The notes: generated from the sequence alone by a model not told the origin. A stretch of DNA of 64,000 bases from an uncultured Clostridia bacterium (GCA_947631925.1 CANRNE010000005.1:19901-83900); one strand, 5' to 3'; positions 16,994-26,280 are shown, counted from the first letter of the stretch. Translations and numbers: made by a program.

Positions 16994-18200
16994 AGCGGTC
17001 ATCGGCGGGGGCGCCTCGGGGCTGATGGCGGCGTATTCTGCCGCCGCGGCGGGACATGAAGTTGTCCTTCTCGAAAAGAACGAAAAACTCGGGAAGAAGA
17101 TTTACATCACAGGGAAGGGTCGGTGCAACCTCACCAACGACTGCCCGCCCGACGAATTTTTGGAACACGTCATGCGCGGCGGAAAGTTTTTGCGCGGGGC
17201 TATCTATCGCTTCCCGCCTGCCGCCACGATGAAATTTTTCGAAGAGCACGGCCTGCCGCTCAAAGTGGAGCGCGGAAATCGCGTGTTTCCGCAATCGGAC
17301 AAGGCGAGCGACGTCACCAAGACGCTCGAGCGGGCATGCAGGGAGCGCGGCGTGGACATTCGCTTAAACACCGCCGCGACGGGCATTCTGACGGAGAACG
17401 GGCATGTGCGCGGCGTGCAAACGGACGGCGGGACGGTGGAGGCCGACTGCGTCATCGTCGCGACGGGCGGGCTTGCCTACCCCTCGACGGGTTCGACGGG
17501 GGACGGCTATCGCTTCGCAAAGGAAGCGGGCCACTCCTTAGACAGCTTGGCGCCCTCCCTCGTGGGGCTGGAGACGGACAAAAAAACGTCCTCGGCGCAG
17601 GGAATTTCCCTCAAAAACTGCGTTTTGACCGCGCGGCGCGGGGGAAAGGTTCTGTTTTCGGAGATGGGGGAGCTGCTCTTCACCCACTACGGCGTCTCCG
17701 GGCCGCTCGTCCTGTCGATGTCGTCCGTCTGCTGTTTTGTTCGGGTGGAGGAGATGCAAATCACCATCGACTTCAAGCCCGCGCTCGACGAAAAGACCTT
17801 GGACGCAAGGCTCGTTTCCGACTTTTCGGAACGGTGCAACGAGCAAATCAAGAGCGTCATGCGCGGTCTGCTCCCCGCAGGGCTCGTGGCGCCCGTTTTG
17901 GAGGCGGCGAAACTTTCTCCCGAAAAACGGGCAAATTCGGTGACGAGAGAGGAGCGTGCAAATTTGCTCCGCGCGCTCAAATCGTTTGAAATCGGAGGAA
18001 AGCATTGGCGCGGATTCGAGGAAGCGGTCGTGACTGCCGGCGGCGTATCCCTATCCGAGCTCGACCCCAAGACGATGCAGTCGAAAAAAGTGGGGGGACT
18101 GTACTTCTGCGGGGAGGTCATCTCCGCCGATGCGCTCACGGGGGGATTCAACCTGCAAATCGCCTTTTCCACGGGATTTTTGGCAGGAATTGCGCATTAA
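16986..18200 (+). CDS. HI0933/YhiN-family flavoprotein
   Basis: 404 residues. The FAD dinucleotide-binding motif VIGGGASGLMAAYSAA (about 5-20) opens the protein, then LLEKNEKLGKKIYITGKGRCNLTN, the family signature. A second motif CVIVATGGLAYPSTGSTGDGY appears near 155-175, and the C-terminal GGLYFCGEVISADALTGGFNLQIAFSTG closes the FAD site. The family is widespread and lacks a firmly assigned reaction. The start overlaps surE by 8 bases. A copy of the dispersed palindromic repeat lies 7 bases after its stop. Confidence 0.9.
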   Translation: MRKAVIGGGASGLMAAYSAAAAGHEVVLLEKNEKLGKKIYITGKGRCNLTNDCPPDEFLEHVMRGGKFLRGAIYRFPPAATMKFFEEHGLPLKVERGNRVFPQSDKASDVTKTLERACRERGVDIRLNTAATGILTENGHVRGVQTDGGTVEADCVIVATGGLAYPSTGSTGDGYRFAKEAGHSLDSLAPSLVGLETDKKTSSAQGISLKNCVLTARRGGKVLFSEMGELLFTHYGVSGPLVLSMSSVCCFVRVEEMQITIDFKPALDEKTLDARLVSDFSERCNEQIKSVMRGLLPAGLVAPVLEAAKLSPEKRANSVTREERANLLRALKSFEIGGKHWRGFEEAVVTAGGVSLSELDPKTMQSKKVGGLYFCGEVISADALTGGFNLQIAFSTGFLAGIAH

Positions 18201-18206
18201 ATGAAC

Positions 18207-18240
18207 TTTTGCGAAGTAATATGCGTGACATAGTACTTCG
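18207..18240 (-). repeat. Dispersed palindromic repeat, copy 1
   Basis: Minus-strand orientation. A hairpin with 12-base arms CGAAGTAATATG/CATAGTACTTCG (one mismatch), a five-base loop CGTGA and a flanking TTTTG. It shares its core with the copies near 36506, 40806, 45371, 52534 and 58521. Confidence 0.8.
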
Positions 18241-18257
18241 ATAATCGGCAAATTTCT

Positions 18258-18286
18258 TTGACAAATTCGGCGAAAACGCCTATAAT
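18258..18286 (+). promoter_or_regulatory. Consensus sigma-A promoter of the AroH-Cmk operon
   Basis: Exact TTGACA, 17 bases, exact TATAAT; the ATG is 20 bases downstream with GGAGG between. It should drive AroH-Cmk, plsC and ispH-rpsA. Confidence 0.9.
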
Positions 18287-18306
18287 ACTTTCGGAGGACA
18301 CGGCTT

Positions 18307-19314
18307 ATGGTGGTAGTGCGCGGCGCGACGACAATTGCATGCGACGAACAAGAGGAAATCAAGCGGGCAGTCAAAGAGCTCCTCGATCAAATTTCGAGTT
18401 GCAACGGATTAAATAAAGATGAATTTGTCAGTATCGTGTTTTCGAGCACGTCGGACATTCATTCGTATTATCCCGCAAAGGCGGCGCGGGAGGCGGGGTA
18501 TCAGAGCTGTTCGCTCTTCTCCGCAACCGAGCCCGACATCGTGGGGGGATTGAAGCTCTGCATCCGCGTGATGGTCTTCCTCGAGAAGAACATTTTGCCC
18601 CGTCATATCTATCTCCGCGGCGCAAAGGTGCTGCGGAGAGACCTCTCCTCCGTCTATGACGTCGCCATCGACGGCCCCGCGGGGAGCGGAAAATCCACCG
18701 TTGCCCGCCGTCTTGCCGAGGACCTCGGCATTCTCCACCTCGACACGGGTGCGATGTACAGGGCGTGTGCCCTGAAGGTGCTCGACTGCGGGGTGGACGT
18801 CAACGATGAGCGCGCCGTCGTGGATATTCTCCGCTCCGCGACCCTCGACGTCAAGTACGAAAACGGCGTCCAGCGCACCTTTGTGGATGGGGAAGACGTC
18901 TCCGAACGCATCCGCGAGCCCCACGTCTCGATGGCTGCCTCCTCCGTCTCCAAGCACCCCAGTGTGCGCATTCATATGGCGGAAAAACAGCGGGAGATTG
19001 CGCTCAAGATGTCCTGCGTGCTCGACGGACGGGACATCGGGACGTTCGTCCTCCCCGATGCAGACTTCAAATTCTTCCTCACCGCGTCGCCCGAAGTGCG
19101 CGCAAAGCGGCGGTATGACGAGCTCGTCGCGAAGGGACACAAGATTGATTTCGAGGCGCTGAAAGCCGAGATTGTTGCGCGGGACGAGCAGGACATGGGC
19201 CGTGCCGTCGCTCCCCTCAAGTGCGCCGAAGACGCCATTCTCATCGACACATCCAATCTGACGATTGACGAAGTCGTCGCCGCCGTCAAGAGTAAAATGC
19301 AGGAGCAAATCTGA
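18307..19314 (+). CDS. cmk: Chorismate mutase (AroH type)-cytidylate kinase fusion
   Basis: 335 residues. Residues 1-112 match Bacillus AroH-type chorismate mutase: VVVRGATTI with R5, SSTSDIHSYYPAKAAR with R61, FSATEPDIVGGLKLCIRVMV with E75 and R87, and HIYLRGAKVLR with Y102, all at equivalents of the active-site residues. Residues 117-335 are a complete CMP kinase: P-loop IDGPAGSGKST (121-131), HLDTGAMYRA, CVLDGRDIGTFV and the LID-region Arg residues. The junction is short (LSSVYD). Chorismate mutase serves Phe/Tyr synthesis, while Cmk makes (d)CDP; the two are not metabolically linked. Consensus promoter and SD. plsC starts at the stop codon. Confidence 0.92.
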   Translation: MVVVRGATTIACDEQEEIKRAVKELLDQISSCNGLNKDEFVSIVFSSTSDIHSYYPAKAAREAGYQSCSLFSATEPDIVGGLKLCIRVMVFLEKNILPRHIYLRGAKVLRRDLSSVYDVAIDGPAGSGKSTVARRLAEDLGILHLDTGAMYRACALKVLDCGVDVNDERAVVDILRSATLDVKYENGVQRTFVDGEDVSERIREPHVSMAASSVSKHPSVRIHMAEKQREIALKMSCVLDGRDIGTFVLPDADFKFFLTASPEVRAKRRYDELVAKGHKIDFEALKAEIVARDEQDMGRAVAPLKCAEDAILIDTSNLTIDEVVAAVKSKMQEQI

Positions 19315-20048
19315 TGGAACGGCTCACTTGCAGACAAAAGCGGGAAATCCGCAAGGAAGCAGTCCGCAAAAAGCGGCTGGAAGCCAATAAAAAGGTGCGC
19401 CTCTTCCCCGAGAACAAGCGGGGCATGCACGTCATGCACTTCGAGCGCTTTCTCAAAGTCTTTTTGACTCCCATTCATTTCCTGATTTATCCCTACCGCC
19501 TGCACGGCAACACCAAGGCGCCCAAGGGTGCGTGCGTGTTCGTCGGCAACCACTACAGCATGTTCGACGTGTTTTACCCCGTCCAGACGACGTGGGAGGG
19601 CGTCCACTATATGACCAAGCAGTCCGTTCTCGAGAAGCCCGTCCTCTGGAAGTGGGGGGTGCGCATCGGCGCCATCGGCGTCGCACGGGACGGAACGGAC
19701 GCGCGGGCGGTGATGGACTGCATCCGCGTGCTGAAGGGGGGCGAAAAGCTCTGTCTCTTCCCCGAGGGGACGAGAAACAGGCTGGAAAACGGCGAATTTC
19801 TTCCGTTCAGAAACGGCGCGGCGATGCTTGCCGTCAAGACAAAGTCGCCGATTGTTCCCTTCGTCAGCATCAAGCGGCAGAAGCCCTTCCGCCTCACGCA
19901 CGTCGTCTTCGGCGATCCCATCGAGCTCACCGAATACTACGACAAGAAGCTCACCGCAGAGGACTACGAGGTGCTCGACAACATGCTCCGCGACAAGATG
20001 TACAAGCTGCGGGACGACTTTCTCGCCCGCAAGAAGAAAAAGAAATGA
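19314..20048 (+). CDS. plsC: 1-acyl-sn-glycerol-3-phosphate acyltransferase
   Basis: 244 residues. Acyltransferase motif I NHYSMFD (H-x4-D) near residue 80, motif III FPEGTRN near 145 and a motif IV-like SPIVPFVSI. One hydrophobic segment (about 48-62) likely dips into the membrane. It makes phosphatidic acid from lysophosphatidate. The N-terminal 30 residues and the last five (KKKKK) are strongly basic. Its ATG overlaps the preceding stop and its TGA overlaps the ispH ATG, so the three genes are tightly coupled. The cmk-plsC-ispH order is typical of Clostridia. Confidence 0.92.
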   Translation: MERLTCRQKREIRKEAVRKKRLEANKKVRLFPENKRGMHVMHFERFLKVFLTPIHFLIYPYRLHGNTKAPKGACVFVGNHYSMFDVFYPVQTTWEGVHYMTKQSVLEKPVLWKWGVRIGAIGVARDGTDARAVMDCIRVLKGGEKLCLFPEGTRNRLENGEFLPFRNGAAMLAVKTKSPIVPFVSIKRQKPFRLTHVVFGDPIELTEYYDKKLTAEDYEVLDNMLRDKMYKLRDDFLARKKKKK

Positions 20049-22252
20049 AAATTCTTCTCTCCCAATACAGAGGATTTTGTGCGGGGGTGAAGCGGGCGGT
20101 GGACACCGCGCTCTCCGAGCCGAAGGGGACGTATGCCCTCGGCGAACTCGTCCACAACGAACGGGTTCAAAAAGAGCTCGCGGAGAGGGGAATTGTCACC
20201 GTCACGACGCCCGAGGGAGTTCCCGACGGCGCCCGCCTTCTCATCCGCTCCCACGGCGCGCCGCCCGCGGTCTTTGAGGATTGCAAGAGGCGGGGCATCG
20301 AGGTCGTCGACTGCACCTGCCCATTCGTCAGGCGCACGCAAGACATTGTGGAGAAGGCAAGGCGGGAGGGGAAGAAGGTTGTCATTGCGGGGGACGCTTC
20401 CCACCCCGAAGTCGAGGGACTTGTCGGATGGGCGGGGGAGGCCTTTGTCACCCAAAACGGGGAGAATCTCTCCCGATTTTGCGGCGAAGAGGTGGTTTTG
20501 GTCGCCCAAACGACCTTTTTACGGGAAAAATTTTCTCAAATCGAGGAAAATCTTCGAAAAGTCTACCCCAAAACACTTGAAGTTTTTCCAACAATTTGTT
20601 ATACTACTGGTGAGAGGCAACGGGATGCGGCTCGCCTCGCGCGCGAATCCGATGCCGTCGTCGTCATCGGGGGCGGCCACAGCCGCAACACCGAACGCCT
20701 TGCGGAAATTGCGTCGCGGGAGGGCGCGTACGTCGTACGAGTCACCGATGCGGACGATTTCGAATATGAAACAATAAAAAATTTTGGTAGAGTCGGCGTG
20801 ATTGCCGGGGCGAGCACCCCGGAGATGCAGACTCGGGAGGTTCTTTCAAAAATGGTGGAAAACAACGCGGAAGTACAGGAGACCGAAGCACCCGTCGAGG
20901 CAACAGCCCCCGTCGAAGAGACGCCCGTAGCAGTGGCGCCCGAAGCTTTGGTCGAAGCAGAAAGCCCCGCAGAGGTTGCGGCGCCCGAACAGCCTGCATC
21001 TGCAATGGCGCAGGTTCTCGACGACATCGACAAGGAGGAGAGCTACAAGAAGGGTCAGATTATTCGCGCCCGTATCGTCTCCGCCACCGATGAGGAGATT
21101 TTCGTCTCCGGTTCGGGCAAGCTCGAAATCCGTATCCCCAAGACGGAGCTCGACTGCGAAGTCTACGACCGCAAGGTATATGAGGAAAAGGCGAAGGCCG
21201 GGGAAGAGATTGAAGTGATGGTGACGGCAGTCCGTCCCACCGTTCTCTCCGAGAAGATGGTCAAGCGCCTCAAGGAAGAGGAAGCGCTCCTTGACGGCAT
21301 CAAGGACGGCAGCGTGTTCTCCGTCGTCTGCACGGATACCAACAAGGGCGGCCTCACCGCACAGCTCGGCACCTATCTCGTCTTCGTGCCCCGCAGAGAA
21401 ATCCGCATGGGCTATGTGCAGGACCTCGAAAAATACAAGGGCAAGACGCTCCGCCTCAAGCTCATCGAGATTCGCAACGAACGCAGAAAGGAAATCATCG
21501 CCTCCCAGCGCCTCGTTCTCGAGGCGGAGAAGGCAGAGCGCGACGCCGCAAGGGCCGCGAGAGAGGAAGCGTTCTTCTCGAGCGTCAACGTCGGCGACGT
21601 CGTCGAGGGCAAGGTGGAGCGCATCACAAGTTTCGGCGCCTTCGTCTCCGTCAATGGGTTTGACTGCCTTGCGCACATCTCCGATCTCTCTTGGTCGGGC
21701 GTGAAGGAAGTCACCGACGTCCTCGAAATCGGCAAGAAGTACAACTTCAAGGTCCTCAAAATCGACCGTGACAATAAGAAGGTCTCTATCGGCTACAAAC
21801 AGCTGCAGCCCCAGCCTTGGGATCTCGCCGCCGAAAAATATGCCGAGGGCGACATCGTCCACGGAAAAGTCGTCCGCATCGTTCCCTTCGGCGCATTCGT
21901 CGAACTCGAGCGCGGCATCGACGGCCTCGTCCACGTCTCCCAGATTTCCCACGAGTGGCTGGAGAATCCCACAAGCGCACTCACCATCGGGGAAGAGGTC
22001 GACGCGCAGATTATCAAGTTCAGCCCCGCAGAGCACAAGATTACGCTCTCCATCAAGGCGCTTCAGCCCCGCGACTTCGAGCCGCGCGAAGAATCCGAGC
22101 CCCGTCCCGCAAAAGTGAGAAAGGCTCGCCCGAGCCGCGGCGGGAATGCTGCTTCTTCCGAGGATGAAGAGGAGTACAGAGAGTGGAAGGAAGGCACGGG
22201 CTTCGGCGCGTCCATCTTCGAGCTCACCGGCGGCAGCGACGACAAGAACTGA
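20045..22252 (+). CDS. ispH: IspH (HMBPP reductase) fused to ribosomal protein S1-like domains
   Basis: 735 residues. Residues 1-272 are IspH, the last enzyme of the MEP isoprenoid pathway; the [4Fe-4S] ligands are C12, C92 and C185, with SHP and HSRNT loops present. Residues 273-325 are an Ala/Pro/Glu-rich linker. From about 335 four OB-fold S1 repeats follow (for example GDVVEGKVERITSFGAFVSV and GDIVHGKVVRIVPFGAFVEL), then a basic/acidic tail. This fusion is known in Clostridia; the S1 part binds mRNA. Start taken at the ATG overlapping the plsC stop. Confidence 0.95.
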   Translation: MKILLSQYRGFCAGVKRAVDTALSEPKGTYALGELVHNERVQKELAERGIVTVTTPEGVPDGARLLIRSHGAPPAVFEDCKRRGIEVVDCTCPFVRRTQDIVEKARREGKKVVIAGDASHPEVEGLVGWAGEAFVTQNGENLSRFCGEEVVLVAQTTFLREKFSQIEENLRKVYPKTLEVFPTICYTTGERQRDAARLARESDAVVVIGGGHSRNTERLAEIASREGAYVVRVTDADDFEYETIKNFGRVGVIAGASTPEMQTREVLSKMVENNAEVQETEAPVEATAPVEETPVAVAPEALVEAESPAEVAAPEQPASAMAQVLDDIDKEESYKKGQIIRARIVSATDEEIFVSGSGKLEIRIPKTELDCEVYDRKVYEEKAKAGEEIEVMVTAVRPTVLSEKMVKRLKEEEALLDGIKDGSVFSVVCTDTNKGGLTAQLGTYLVFVPRREIRMGYVQDLEKYKGKTLRLKLIEIRNERRKEIIASQRLVLEAEKAERDAARAAREEAFFSSVNVGDVVEGKVERITSFGAFVSVNGFDCLAHISDLSWSGVKEVTDVLEIGKKYNFKVLKIDRDNKKVSIGYKQLQPQPWDLAAEKYAEGDIVHGKVVRIVPFGAFVELERGIDGLVHVSQISHEWLENPTSALTIGEEVDAQIIKFSPAEHKITLSIKALQPRDFEPREESEPRPAKVRKARPSRGGNAASSEDEEEYREWKEGTGFGASIFELTGGSDDKN

Positions 22253-22267
22253 ATTTCATGAAAATGC

Positions 22268-22297
22268 AAAAAAATCCGCTTAAAGGCGGATTTTTTT
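22268..22297 (+). terminator. Terminator of the AroH-Cmk/plsC/ispH operon
   Basis: AAAAAATCCGC-CTTAAAG type stem: TCCGC(CTTAAAG)GCGGA core flanked by A and T runs, ending T7. Confidence 0.85.
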
Positions 22298-22341
22298 GTT
22301 GATATAAATGGGTGACAAACGATTGGTTTCGGGAGATTATT

Positions 22342-24144
22342 ATGGCTAAACAGGGAAATATCAAAATTTCAAGCGAAAACATGATGCCCATCATCAAGAA
22401 GTGGCTGTATTCGGACAAGGACATCTTCCTGCGGGAGATTGTCGCGAATGCCGCCGACGCCATCACCAAGCACAAGAAGCTCGCCTCGCTCGGGGAGACG
22501 GCGGAAGCGCCCGCGTACCGCATCGACGTGACGACGGACGCCAAGGCGGGGACGCTCACCGTCGAGGACAACGGCATCGGCATGACGGAAGAGGAAGTGG
22601 AGAAGTACATCACGCAAATCGCCTTCTCGGGCGCCGCCGACTTTCTCGAAAAGTACGAAAAAGCGGGCGGGGAGGGCATCATCGGGCACTTCGGCCTCGG
22701 GTTCTATTCCGCCTACATGGTCTCAGAGGACATCGAAATCTTCACGAAGTCCTATATCGGTGACGCAAAGGCCGTGCGGTGGGAATCCGACGGCGAGAGC
22801 GTCTACACCATCGAGGAGACGCAAAAAGAGGGGCACGGCACGAAGATTGTCATGCACCTTGCCAAAGAGGAGAAGGAATTCGCAAAAGAGGAACGCGTGC
22901 GCGCGCTGCTCGCCAAGTACTGCTCCTTCATGCCCTATGAAATCTATCTCAACGGCGGGGAGAAACCCGTCAACACGCCCGTGCCGCTGTATGCGCGCCA
23001 GCCCAAGGACTGCACGGAAGAGGAGTACAAGACCTTCTACCGCGAGACTTTCGCCGACTACAGCGAACCGCTCTTCTGGATTCATCTGAATATGGAATAT
23101 CCCTTCCGCCTCAAGGGGATTTTGTACTTCCCCAAGGTCAGAAAGAAGGTGGAGCTCGAGCGCGGGCAGGTAAAGCTGTACTGCAATCAGGTGTACGTCG
23201 CAGACAACATCAAGGAAGTCATTCCCGAATTTTTGATGCTCCTCAACGGCGTCATCGACTGCCCCGACATCCCGCTCAACGTCTCCCGCTCCTTCCTGCA
23301 GAACGATGCGCAGGTGCAGAAGATTGCAAAGCACATCACCAAGAAGGTGGCGGACAAGCTCACGGGACTCTTCAAAAACGACCGCGAGCGCTTCGACAAG
23401 TGCTGGGAAGACCTCGCAACCTTTGTCAAATTCGGGTGCATCAAGGACGATTCCTTTGCGGAAAAGGTCCTCGACACCGTCGTCTTCAAGAATTTGGCGG
23501 GCGAATATGTGCCGATGACGAGCAAATTCGGCGCGGAAGTTTCCGAAGAGGACGCAAAGGCGGGCAAGGAGCCCGATGCCGTCTACTATGTCTCCGATGT
23601 CAACAAACAGGCGCAGTACATCCGCATGTTCAAGGACGCGGGGCTCGACGCGCTCGTCTGCGACGGGGAAATCGACCCGCACTTCCTGAACTATGTCGAG
23701 TATAAGCATCCGCACAAGGTGCGCTTCCTGCGAATCGACGCAGACGTTGCGGGCGCGCTCAAAGAGGAGGCGACGGGGGATGAGGAGCTCGAGAAAATAT
23801 TTTCTGCCGCCCTCGAGGGGAAGGACGTCACCGTAAAATCCGAGCGGCTGAAGAATAGTGACGTGCCCGCCGTCATCAACGCCAACGAGCAGATGCGCCG
23901 CATGTCCGAGCTGAATGCCTATTACCGCATGGGGGACTTCCCCGTACCGCTCACGCTCGTTGTCAATACGGGCAGTGACGCCGTCCTCGCCGTCAAGGAT
24001 GCGGAGGGGGATGCGCAGAAGAGCGCCGCGGAGTATCTCTACCTTCTCGCGCTCATGAACTTCCGCCCGCTCACGCCCGAGGAGCTCGCGACGTTTACGG
24101 CGGCATCGGGGAGCTATCTCGCAAGTTCCCTGAAAAAAAGTTAA
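22342..24144 (+). CDS. htpG: Hsp90-family chaperone HtpG
   Basis: 600 residues. The GHKL ATPase N-domain carries FLREIVANAADA (Glu general base and Asn metal ligand), the DNGIGMT motif, and GHFGLGFYSAYMV of the lid. The middle domain carries the conserved Arg region VSRSFLQND, and a shorter C-terminal dimerisation domain follows. ATP-dependent cytosolic chaperone. Start chosen at the ATG with GGGAG upstream rather than an in-frame ATG 30 bases earlier. Single gene. Confidence 0.95.
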   Translation: MAKQGNIKISSENMMPIIKKWLYSDKDIFLREIVANAADAITKHKKLASLGETAEAPAYRIDVTTDAKAGTLTVEDNGIGMTEEEVEKYITQIAFSGAADFLEKYEKAGGEGIIGHFGLGFYSAYMVSEDIEIFTKSYIGDAKAVRWESDGESVYTIEETQKEGHGTKIVMHLAKEEKEFAKEERVRALLAKYCSFMPYEIYLNGGEKPVNTPVPLYARQPKDCTEEEYKTFYRETFADYSEPLFWIHLNMEYPFRLKGILYFPKVRKKVELERGQVKLYCNQVYVADNIKEVIPEFLMLLNGVIDCPDIPLNVSRSFLQNDAQVQKIAKHITKKVADKLTGLFKNDRERFDKCWEDLATFVKFGCIKDDSFAEKVLDTVVFKNLAGEYVPMTSKFGAEVSEEDAKAGKEPDAVYYVSDVNKQAQYIRMFKDAGLDALVCDGEIDPHFLNYVEYKHPHKVRFLRIDADVAGALKEEATGDEELEKIFSAALEGKDVTVKSERLKNSDVPAVINANEQMRRMSELNAYYRMGDFPVPLTLVVNTGSDAVLAVKDAEGDAQKSAAEYLYLLALMNFRPLTPEELATFTAASGSYLASSLKKS

Positions 24145-24164
24145 ATAAACTTTCGCATGGGGTA

Positions 24165-24193
24165 TTGACAACTGCCCGCGAGACTGGTATAAT
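24165..24193 (+). promoter_or_regulatory. Consensus promoter of the cold-shock gene
   Basis: TTGACA, 17 bases, TATAAT. The roughly 48-base leader contains CATCGG/CCGATG, a small hairpin, before AGGAGG. A structured leader fits cold-shock mRNAs but is short compared with cspA of E. coli. Confidence 0.9.
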
Positions 24194-24247
24194 TTTAGAA
24201 GACCTGCACATCGGACATCCCGATGCGACAATTTAGGAGGTGTTACT

Positions 24248-24460
24248 GTGACTGGAACTGTGAAATGGTTCAATGACGGAAAGGGCTACGGCTTTATTTC
24301 CAATGACGATGGCGGAGACGACATCTTCGTCCACTTCTCGGCAATTCAGACGGAAGGTTTCCGTACCCTCAAAGAGGGACAGAAAGTGACGTTCGAGACC
24401 GAACCCGATCCCAAAGATGCCGGAAAGCTCCGCGCCGTCAACGTCGTGCCCGTTTCGTGA
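24248..24460 (+). CDS. Cold-shock domain protein
   Basis: 70 residues, GTG start seven bases after AGGAGG. It is a single cold-shock OB fold: [16 protein letters not shown] contains RNP1 and DIFVHFSAI contains RNP2, and both keep the aromatic RNA-binding residues. It binds single-stranded nucleic acid as an RNA chaperone and anti-terminator. The strong promoter and consensus SD suggest high expression. Confidence 0.96.
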   Translation: MTGTVKWFNDGKGYGFISNDDGGDDIFVHFSAIQTEGFRTLKEGQKVTFETEPDPKDAGKLRAVNVVPVS

Positions 24461-24474
24461 CCGAAATCGAACGA

Positions 24475-24509
24475 CAAAAAGAGGACCGCACTGTGTGTGC
24501 GGTCCTTTT
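24475..24509. terminator. Bidirectional terminator between the cold-shock gene and spoVG
   Basis: AGGACCGCAC/GTGCGGTCCT with a five-base loop, A5 on the left and T4 on the right. A second hairpin CGCCGCC-GAAA-GGCGGCG follows at about 24520-24540, nearer the spoVG stop. Confidence 0.85.
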
Positions 24510-24542
24510 CCGATTGTTTTGCGCCGCCGAAAGGCGGCGTTC

Positions 24543-24824
24543 TCATTCTCCATCCGTCGCCGCAGTCTTGAGGACTTCGGCATATCTCGCGAGGATGATA
24601 TCCTGCAGGCGCGATCTTGTCTCCGAGTCGATGGGGTGCGCGATATCCTTATAGTCGCCGTCGGGCGTCTTGCGGCTGGGCATTGCGATGAAGCATGCAC
24701 CGTCCCGTTCGAAGATCTTGATATCGTGTACGACAAAGCAACCGTCGATTGTGATCGACGCAACGGCACGGAGCAGACCCTCCGTGCGATGTACGAGCCT
24801 GATACGCACGTCTCCGATTTCCAT
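24543..24824 (-). CDS. spoVG: SpoVG, site-specific DNA/RNA-binding regulator
   Basis: 93 residues. It matches SpoVG throughout: MEIGDVRIRLV at the N-terminus, ASITIDGCFVVHDIKIFE, then the highly conserved FIAMPSRKTPDGDYKDIAHPI, ending in an acidic helix. SpoVG is a small nucleic-acid-binding regulator affecting sporulation, cell wall and virulence genes. Ribosome-binding site GGAGG. Divergent from murC. Confidence 0.95.
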   Translation of the reverse strand: MEIGDVRIRLVHRTEGLLRAVASITIDGCFVVHDIKIFERDGACFIAMPSRKTPDGDYKDIAHPIDSETRSRLQDIILARYAEVLKTAATDGE

Positions 24825-24856
24825 AGAACTTACCTCCGTTTATTTGCTTATTCACT

Positions 24857-24885
24857 ATATTACCATATTTTTTTGCCTTTTGCAA
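24857..24885 (-). promoter_or_regulatory. Promoter of spoVG
   Basis: Minus strand TTGCAA, 17 bases, TAATAT in a very AT-rich spacer. No clear sigma-H match was found at the usual spacing. Confidence 0.55.
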
Positions 24886-24960
24886 TTTATTTAATAAATA
24901 AAATATAAAATTTTTCGAATATTTTCTCACAAATTTTCCTAAAAATGCATAATATGGCGT

Positions 24961-26280
24961 ATGGACTGCATAAATTCGTGCATATCCTTTTATTTTGTCG
25001 GAATCGGCGGCGTGAGCATGAGCGCCCTCGCGATGCTGCTTTTTCGCCGCGGAAAGAGGGTGCGCGGCAGCGATTTTGCCGAGGGAAGATATACCCGCAT
25101 GCTGAAAGAGGCGGGCATTCCCGTCACCGTCGGCGATGAGGAAGAAATTTTTGAGGACGCCGTCGTCTACACGGGTGCAATTCCCGATTCCCATCCACAG
25201 CTCGCGGCGGCAAGAAAGGCGGGGAAACGCCTGATTGCGCGCTCGGAGCTCCTCGGAGAGATTGCGAAGGAATATCCGCAGGTTCTCTCCGTGGCGGGCT
25301 GTCACGGAAAGACGACGACTTCCTGCATGCTCGCGCACATCTTTCGCGCCGCAAATCTTCCCTTCACGAGCCACATCGGGGGAGAGGACGAGACGCTCGG
25401 CAACTTCTTTTCGGCGGGCGGGGAGACCTTTATTACCGAGGCGTGCGAATTCAAGCGCAGCTTTCTCGCCCTCCACAGCTCGGTTGCCGTCATTTTGAGC
25501 TGTGACCTCGACCACACCGACTGTTACAGGGATGAGGAAGACTTGTTTTCCGCCTACCTGCAGTTTGCGTCGCAGGCGAAAGAGGTGGTAGTCAATGCCG
25601 ACGACGTGCGCGCAAGGATCATTCCGCATGCGCTCTCCTTCGGGCTGTATGCGGGAGACGTTCGGGCGGAGAAGCTCTCCGAGGACGGCGAGCGGTATGC
25701 CTTTACCGTCGTCGAGGGGGGAAATCCCGTCGTGCGAATCTCATTGCAGGCGGTGGGGCGGGTGCATGTCTACAACGCCCTCGCGGCGTATGCGGCTTCC
25801 CGCCTTGCGGGCAGGACGGGGGAGGAGATTAAGCGCGGATTGGAGCAGTTCCGCGGCGTCAGAAGAAGGTTCGAACGCGTCGGAACAATCGGCGGCGTGC
25901 CCGTCATCTGCGACTATGCCCATCACCCGCGGGAAATTGCGGCAACGCTTGCGACGGCGGAAAAGCTGTGCCGCGGGACGGTGCGGGTGGTCTTTCAGCC
26001 TCATACCTACACCCGCACGCGCGACTTAATGGAAGAATTCTGCGAAGTGCTCGGGCGGGCGGAGAGTCCCATTCTTTATCAGACGTACTCGGCGCGGGAG
26101 GCCTTTGACCCCGCGGGGAGCGCGATGATGCTCACGGCGCACATCAAAAGCGCGCGCTACGTGCAGAGTCCCCGCCAGCTCAAGCGGCGCCTCCTCGAGG
26201 GGCTCAAAGGGGACGACCTCGTGCTTGTTCTGGGCGCGGGAGACATCTATGACATCGCATGCGGCATCGTGGAGCCGTGA
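24961..26280 (+). CDS. murC: UDP-N-acetylmuramate--L-alanine ligase
   Basis: 439 residues. It adds L-Ala to UDP-MurNAc, the first peptide step of peptidoglycan synthesis. YFVGIGGVSMSALA is the UDP-binding glycine loop near residue 12; VAGCHGKTTTSCM is the ATP loop near 115. The central domain carries EACEFKRSFL and DLDHTD, and the C-domain CDYAHHPREI and FQPHTYTRT. No SD precedes the ATG. A CATAAT box ends seven bases upstream with a weak TTCTCA at 18 bases, so this too could be a leaderless message. Confidence 0.95.
   Translation: MDCINSCISFYFVGIGGVSMSALAMLLFRRGKRVRGSDFAEGRYTRMLKEAGIPVTVGDEEEIFEDAVVYTGAIPDSHPQLAAARKAGKRLIARSELLGEIAKEYPQVLSVAGCHGKTTTSCMLAHIFRAANLPFTSHIGGEDETLGNFFSAGGETFITEACEFKRSFLALHSSVAVILSCDLDHTDCYRDEEDLFSAYLQFASQAKEVVVNADDVRARIIPHALSFGLYAGDVRAEKLSEDGERYAFTVVEGGNPVVRISLQAVGRVHVYNALAAYAASRLAGRTGEEIKRGLEQFRGVRRRFERVGTIGGVPVICDYAHHPREIAATLATAEKLCRGTVRVVFQPHTYTRTRDLMEEFCEVLGRAESPILYQTYSAREAFDPAGSAMMLTAHIKSARYVQSPRQLKRRLLEGLKGDDLVLVLGAGDIYDIACGIVEP

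Noticed and set aside
24520..24540. Second hairpin after spoVG as an independent terminator
   Set aside because: The CGCCGCC-GAAA-GGCGGCG stem is strong but has no T-run on either strand. The neighbouring hairpin at 24475-24509 is the better terminator.
24649..25629. Minus-strand frame spanning the spoVG end, the AT-rich spacer and murC
   Set aside because: It runs out of phase with spoVG and antisense to murC. The AT-rich middle contains the spoVG promoter.
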